Below, in pieces: positions 59,191 through 64,000 of a DNA stretch of 64,000 nt (position 1 is its first letter; each line of letters starts with the position of its first letter). The position numbers were made by a program, and so were the translations under genes. A model generated the notes under the pieces. That model was not told the DNA's origin and ran no database searches. It was given only the letters and a program-made list of their open reading frames with translations. The stretch is from Henckelia pumila (Eukaryota > Streptophyta > Magnoliopsida > Lamiales > Gesneriaceae). The stretch lies in the NCBI RefSeq assembly GCF_033568475.1, contig NC_133123.1, positions 138,034,242 to 138,098,241 on the forward strand, read 5' to 3'.

Positions 59191-61829
59191 TGTAACACCC
59201 GGTATTTTTAATCACATAAATCCGCCTGCATAATTAGGATATTTAATTATTTAAATTTATGATTTATGGGTTAAATAATTATGTGAATTATTTATGCATG
59301 ATTTAATTTATTTTTAAGCATTTAACCCATAATTAGTGATTTTTATGATTTTTAGTATTTTTATTATTTAATCGCGTAGACGGGACCGTGGACGGACGAG
59401 ATGACAACTTTCCATCCAAATTATTTTATGAGTCTTTTTAGAGCCTTAAAATATTATTTTGAGTTTTATTATCTCAAAATTTTAAGTATTTAATTTTATT
59501 TAATTTTAGGTGTCATTTTTATCCAAAATTAGTCAAAATATTGACTTTTTAGTATTTTTAAAATTCCCCTAAAATTATATTTCGAGATTTTATTTTATGT
59601 TTCAGATTTTTTAAAGGTTTCTTTTAGAGTTTTAATTAAGTTATATTTTATATATATGTTATATCCTTAATTATATAATTAATTACCCTATTTCCTAATT
59701 AAACTAAAACCTAAACCTACTAGCCGACCCTTTCCTCCTTCCCTAGCATTAGCCGACACCACCCCCATTCTCCATCTTCATCTTCATCTTCTTCCTCAAG
59801 CCAAGGTGACTCCATAGCTTTTTCGAAGGTTCCAAGCGAGCCGTCGTCGTCCCGTCGTCCCGGAGCCCGTCATACACGCTTGTTGCTCTTTAAATCGGTG
59901 AAAGGCATGAATTCTTTCCCATTTTTCGTACGATATCAGTATTATATTATATGGATTATGGTAGGCATCGAAATTCCTTTAAGCTTTTCAGAAAAATCGT
60001 TTTTCATGTTGTTGTTGTGCATTGTGCTTCGAATTCTTGACATGCTCACGGTCCTTCCTCTCTAGGCTTGGTTCGACTGATGGCTAGGGTCCCTGGGATG
60101 TGAGTGCGTGGTCTGGGTTCGGTTGGCTCGAGTGGTTCGAGCCAAACGAACCCAGGTGGTCACCTTGTTCAGTAGGGGCTTCGGCCGAGAGCACAGTTTA
60201 GGGTTATGGGTTCAGAAGCTTCGGGGTCTTGGTTCGGGTTGCATGGGGACGGGGGCCGGTTATGGTTCAAACCGGCAGGACCCTGGGGAGGTCCTGCCGG
60301 CGGGGCTCCGGCCACGGCGGCCGGAGCTGGGCTGCAGCAGGCCGGGAAGGCCTGCTGCACATGGGAGTCGGCGGCCGAGAGAATGGAGAGGTAAGGGGGT
60401 TCGGGTCCTAGGGTTTCTGATGGGTCCGGGTCGGGTCTAAAATAATATGGGTTAAGTTAAGTGGGTCCAGGTCCGGGTTATTTTATTTGGGCTCGGGTAT
60501 TTTTATTTTTAAGTTTTTAAGTTAATTAGGAATTAAATGGACTAATTAAATTCCCAAAAATTTAATTAGTACCATTTAAATTATTTTGGTGTCCATTAAA
60601 TTATTTTGGGTTAATTTAATTATTTTTGGGTTTTTTAATGATTTTTATTTAAATCTTAAGTTGGCCAGAAATTTTTATGGGCTTTGGAGCCCATGAAAGT
60701 TATCGGGCCTGTTAATGGGCTTTTGGGCCCCTTGGGCCAGAGACAGTGTTATTGGGCCTAAGCTAGTCTTAATGGGCTTTGATATGTTAGTGGGCCAAGT
60801 TTTAAGTTAATGGGCTCGAGAGTAGGGCCAGCAGTTCAGAACCATCCATGAGAAAATTTGCATGTGTCCTGATTATATATTTAATTATTTTTATGCATTT
60901 AAGTTATTTTAATATTTATATGTTAGTAAGAAATTTAAATTAAATATATATGATGGACACACATATTTTATTCAAGTACATGCATTCATGAAATAATATT
61001 TTATGCATGATTTAATGTTTAAGTTGAGCAATAAAAATATTTTATGTTGGAAGTTGAAGTAGTGTGACAATTTAAGGGGGATTCGTCCCCATATGATTGA
61101 AGGGCAGTTTACTGCCAATTTAAGAGGTGATTCGTCACCGGCCACGTACGTAGGTTTCCACGCTGATCAGTATTTAATGTATGATTTAAGGTTACACTAC
61201 GGATACAACCATGCTATGTTAGAAAATAAATTGCTCAATATTGTTATGTATTATGTTATGTATTATGTTTATTTAAGTAAGTTATGTTATGTAATTTTTA
61301 AGCATGCTCATTCATGTATACGTATGTATTAGTATTAAATTGGTTTTAATTATTTTAAACCCTTGTTATGTTAGCATGTTGGGCCTCTAGGCTCACTACA
61401 CTGGTATGGTGCAGGTGAGTACGCTGAGGATGACATTGTACCCACCGGAGGCGAGGGCGTATGAGCATGCATGCAGTGGCCCCGTGACCGTGAAATATTC
61501 TGAGTCGCTATGCATGTTATTGTTCTTGTCAGCATGATACATTTTTATTATTTTCAGTGATTGAGGGTCTAGAATATTTATTTAATATTTTCAGTGCATG
61601 CAAACTTTTATTTACTTATGCAGTATATTTTTAATTAATGTTTGACTCAGATATTTATTATATTTTTAAGAATGCAATTTTTATTTAAGTATTTAATTGT
61701 TTATTCATTTTAAATATTTTTATTCTGTGCATATATGTATGGGCATATATGTACATATTTTATTTAGTAAGCATAAAAAAAAAAAAAAAATTCCGCATAT
61801 TTATTTATTATAGAGTTAGGGTCGTTTCA
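59191..61829 (+). mobile_element. Solo LTR, 2,639 bp, Ty3/gypsy (Tekay-like chromovirus type)
   Basis: A single LTR begins TGTAACACCCGG and ends GGGTCGTTTCA, with TG...CA ends, and is flanked by a perfect 5-bp duplication TTTAT. The end sequences resemble those of plant Tekay/Del chromoviruses, whose LTRs can exceed 2 kb. No internal region, gag or pol is present, so it is a solo LTR left by recombination between the two LTRs of a full element. It lies inside the pararetrovirus fossil, in the opposite orientation. It contains an AT-rich left part, a GC-rich block (60100-60420) with a 110-codon frame that is probably chance, a TGGGC-motif cluster (60690-60830), and a poly-A run near its right end. 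Confidence 0.85.
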
Positions 61830-62605
61830 TTTATTTCTTCAATAAATGCTTTTCGAGGGTGTTCAATTCTTGTAATATTTTCAAACATTCTTTCAACAGA
61901 AATAGTTGGTTTTGTTGAAATTATTCCTGTTTGAGAATTATTACTTATTGCTAAACCGACAACATAGTTTATATTGATCGGATGGTTTTCTGTTAACATA
62001 AGATTATTTATATAAAAGTAATAATCTAATGTTAAAACGTCATTTATGTTTTTATCAAAAAGAGATATATTGTATTATGGATAAATACAAAATTTCATCT
62101 TTTTGTAACATAAATTTCCTTCAATTTTTTCAAGGATAGAATCCTCGAAATTACGTATTCTTTTGTCACGAACTGTTATTTCAATTGGTGTATCTATTCC
62201 TTATCGGTAGTGAGCTGATATTATTATTTCAATTCCTTCGATATGAACATATTTCAGTTCAGATCGTTCCTTTTCACTGGCTTTTGCCATGATGGTGTTA
62301 ATATCTTGAGTTGTTAATAACTTTAGAGTATTAGACCTTGATTCGTTATTTATTTTACAAGATCGTTCTTTTGTACGAATCGAATAATAAATTAAATTTT
62401 TTCTGGGATTAATAAAATTTGAAATCTTACTTAGTATTCCTGGTTGGTCTATTTGATTTGTTTTTAAATTAGAAAACCCTGTTTTCTGTATTTCAGCAAA
62501 CTTACTTTGATTGAATATAATATTCAAATTATACTCTTGGTTTTCTTCAGATTCTTCAGATTCATCGATCAGGTTGTTTTGATTTGGAATTGTTACTTCT
62601 GTCAT
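61830..62605 (-). pseudogene. Pararetrovirus fossil 2: movement protein region
   Basis: 30K-type movement protein with the caulimovirid hallmark region KYVHIEGIEIIISAHYR and further matches (VGLAISNNSQTGIIS). It has an acidic N-part (DESEESEENQEY). The solo LTR sits at or just beyond its distal end. Confidence 0.8.
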
Positions 62606-62899
62606 TTAACAGATGATAGAACTTCTTAATTTTTTTAAGGCTATTAAAAGCCTTTTTGTTGAATCTATCTGTTCTAATAAATTCTGAAAATCTTCGAAAC
62701 TATCAATTGAAGATTGACCATTTTTAAGATGTTTCAAATTGTTTTCACAATTTTCTATATCAAAATTTATATTTTGAGAATATAAATTAAAGATATTCAT
62801 TTTTGTATTTTCATACATTTTCCATTTAGTAAAAATTGTTACTTTTATTATTTTGTTTTTGTTGATCGGATTTCGATAACAAAGTTTGTTCTTATTCAT
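62606..62899 (-). pseudogene. Pararetrovirus fossil 2: small upstream frame of unknown role
   Basis: A 97-codon Asn/Lys/Ile-rich frame between the primer site and the movement protein. Some caulimovirids have small genes here (the ORF VII or Ib position), but no motif supports a homology call. Confidence 0.4.
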
Positions 62900-63132
62900 A
62901 ACATATTTTTATGTCTTCAATTTCATCGTTTTCATAATTTGAATTATCATTTTCCAGTTGCTTGAAAAATGTTCTTTTTTATGATTTTTGAAATAAAAGG
63001 TTTGGAGATCTTTTATTTTATTTCATAATTGATCTATTTGACGTAAATCTTTTAGTAAGATTATTTTATCAAATAAATTTTTAATCTCAATATCTAAAGT
63101 TAATCCAGACATTAATAATCTTCTTTATTTAA

Positions 63133-63144
63133 GCTCTGATAGCA
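63133..63144 (-). other. Primer-binding site of pararetrovirus fossil 2
   Basis: On the minus strand a close match to the complement of plant initiator tRNA-Met (ending ATCAGAGC) lies upstream of the viral frames and about 665 bp downstream of the TATA box, a leader length similar to that of CaMV 35S RNA. Confidence 0.75.
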
Positions 63145-63183
63145 GGTTGCGGAATTATTCAAATTCTTATAAATTTTCTTATT

Positions 63184-63227
63184 CATGGATTTACAGATCT
63201 GATTCATGGATTTACAGATCTGATTCA
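63184..63227. repeat. Short tandem repeat in the viral leader
   Basis: GATTCATGGATTTACAGATCT-type 22-bp unit (core ATGGATTTACAGATCTGATT) is repeated twice head to tail within the leader of fossil 2. The role is unknown. Confidence 0.85.
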
Positions 63228-63806
63228 TTTATAACAGATAAATGTTTTCATATTAGTTTGGTTCCATTCATGGGTTATTAATACAAATTTTAGTTGATAA
63301 ATTGATTCAAATATGGTTAAATCAGAATTATTTAAACGATATTCACGAAATGTATCATATTCATGATCATCTTCTATTTCGAACCAGTTTTTTATTATTA
63401 ATCTTCCATTTCTTATAAAAGGATGATGACATGATTAATGTATTTTGATTATTTCTTTGAATTAAGGGCTGCATGAGGTTTAGGAAGGTTACCTTGTTTG
63501 AATGAATCTGGTTTTGAGCAGAGGCCAAATCCTTGCTTTCCCTTAACGATCACTTGATCAACTGGTACTTGCTCTATGGATCTCCAGGTTTACTCTTAAC
63601 AATGAATATTCAATGATTGGTTTCCAACCTTATCCTCCTTACGTCCTGCTTGTTTAGTTATTAGCCATAAGGCTTATTTTGTTTCTGATTTTATGTTTCT
63701 TAGTTTCTGATAGTTTTCATACGTCTTGTATGAACCAGATTGTAAGAAACTTTAAGAAGAGAGAGATACTCAAACTTCACTTCTTCTTTTACAGCACAAA
63801 ACATCT

Positions 63807-63816
63807 CTTTTTATAG
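63807..63816 (-). promoter_or_regulatory. TATA box of pararetrovirus fossil 2
   Basis: CTATAAAAAG on the minus strand, with GCC just before it and a CT/GA-rich start region after (GAGAGAGATACTC on the complementary reading). The spacing to the primer site matches a genome-length pararetroviral transcript. Upstream promoter sequence continues to the right edge of the window. Confidence 0.7.
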
Positions 63817-64000
63817 GCGTGGAGAAACACATACATAATTAAAAATAAAAGAAAAGAGGGGGACCACCCGACACTACATAATGGAAACAACTCATTTTAC
63901 ATCTGAGTGGATGCCTTTAACATGTGGTGTGGTCCACGATTTCATTTGTTTTTACATTGTGTCACTCTCTGAATCACTGGTGCATTCAGACCATTTTTTT

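Larger units (their letters stand above)
57200..64000 (-). mobile_element. Endogenous pararetrovirus (Caulimovirus/Soymovirus-like), broken, split by a solo LTR
   Basis: A second virus-derived fossil, on the minus strand and running off the right edge. Reading leftwards from the edge: promoter with TATA box, long leader, tRNA-Met-type primer site, a small unknown frame, movement protein, [solo LTR], ORF II position, coiled-coil virion-associated protein, coat protein. Separate genes in this order match Caulimovirus and Soymovirus, unlike the fossil at 27-35 kb. Protease, reverse transcriptase and transactivator are not recognisable in this window, so the copy is partial. It is broken: one large insertion, a missing 3' half, and a few small breaks. 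The insertion shows the virus arrived before the LTR element. Confidence 0.85.

Noticed and set aside
59880-60440. Open frames in the LTR (61 and 110 codons) as captured host genes
   Set aside because: Low-complexity, Gly/Arg/Pro-rich in several frames at once, which is what GC-rich DNA gives by chance; no recognised domain.

Overview
The window reads as nuclear DNA of a dicotyledonous plant. It is AT-rich, its genes have many short exons with plant-type GT/AG introns, and it carries plant-only families: a chloroplast NDH subunit, a TCHQD-class glutathione transferase and a plant UDP-sugar pyrophosphorylase. It also holds endogenous plant pararetroviruses and a plant-type LTR. I cannot name the species. 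An asterid is plausible because one viral fossil has the cavemo/solendovirus layout known from Solanaceae and Convolvulaceae, but that is inference.

Left third (1-25.2 kb). Six genes are recognised: a ubinuclein (HIRA complex) gene that looks short at its C-terminus (minus), a TCHQD-type GST (minus), NdhN of the chloroplast NDH complex (plus), two tandem paralogues of an uncharacterised plant family sharing intron positions and phases (minus, minus), and an intronless CML44-like calcium sensor (minus). UBN, TCHQD and CML44 relatives lie close together in Arabidopsis chromosome 1 duplicate blocks as I remember them, so this looks like an old conserved gene order. A 6-kb gene-free stretch between the paralogues and the CML gene holds short duplications and a hAT-type MITE with a perfect 8-bp target duplication.

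Middle (25.2-35.3 kb). A second hAT-type MITE is followed by an almost unit-length, broken endogenous pararetrovirus (about 7.5 kb, plus strand). Its order is coat protein, movement protein, protease, RT/RNase H, then a transactivator-like gene, with a tRNA-Met primer site near the left end and a viral promoter near the right end.

Right half (35.9-53.4 kb). Two long housekeeping genes lie on the minus strand. UDP-sugar pyrophosphorylase has 17 exons (616 aa) and PEX1, the peroxisomal AAA ATPase, has 17 exons (1,130 aa). Every junction could be placed with frame kept; one PEX1 intron is GC-AG.

Right end (53.4-64 kb). A small intronless gene of unknown function with a clear TATA box (55.7 kb) is followed by a second, different pararetrovirus fossil (minus strand, Caulimovirus/Soymovirus-like order: movement protein, ORF II position, coiled-coil virion-associated protein, coat protein). 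It is split by a 2,639-bp solo LTR of Ty3/gypsy type with a perfect 5-bp target duplication, and it lacks a recognisable pol gene in this window.

Most host genes here act independently: histone chaperone, detoxification, photosynthetic electron flow, calcium signalling, sugar-nucleotide supply and peroxisome import. The most unusual content is two pararetrovirus lineages plus nested elements within about 36 kb, flanking two long single-copy-type genes.
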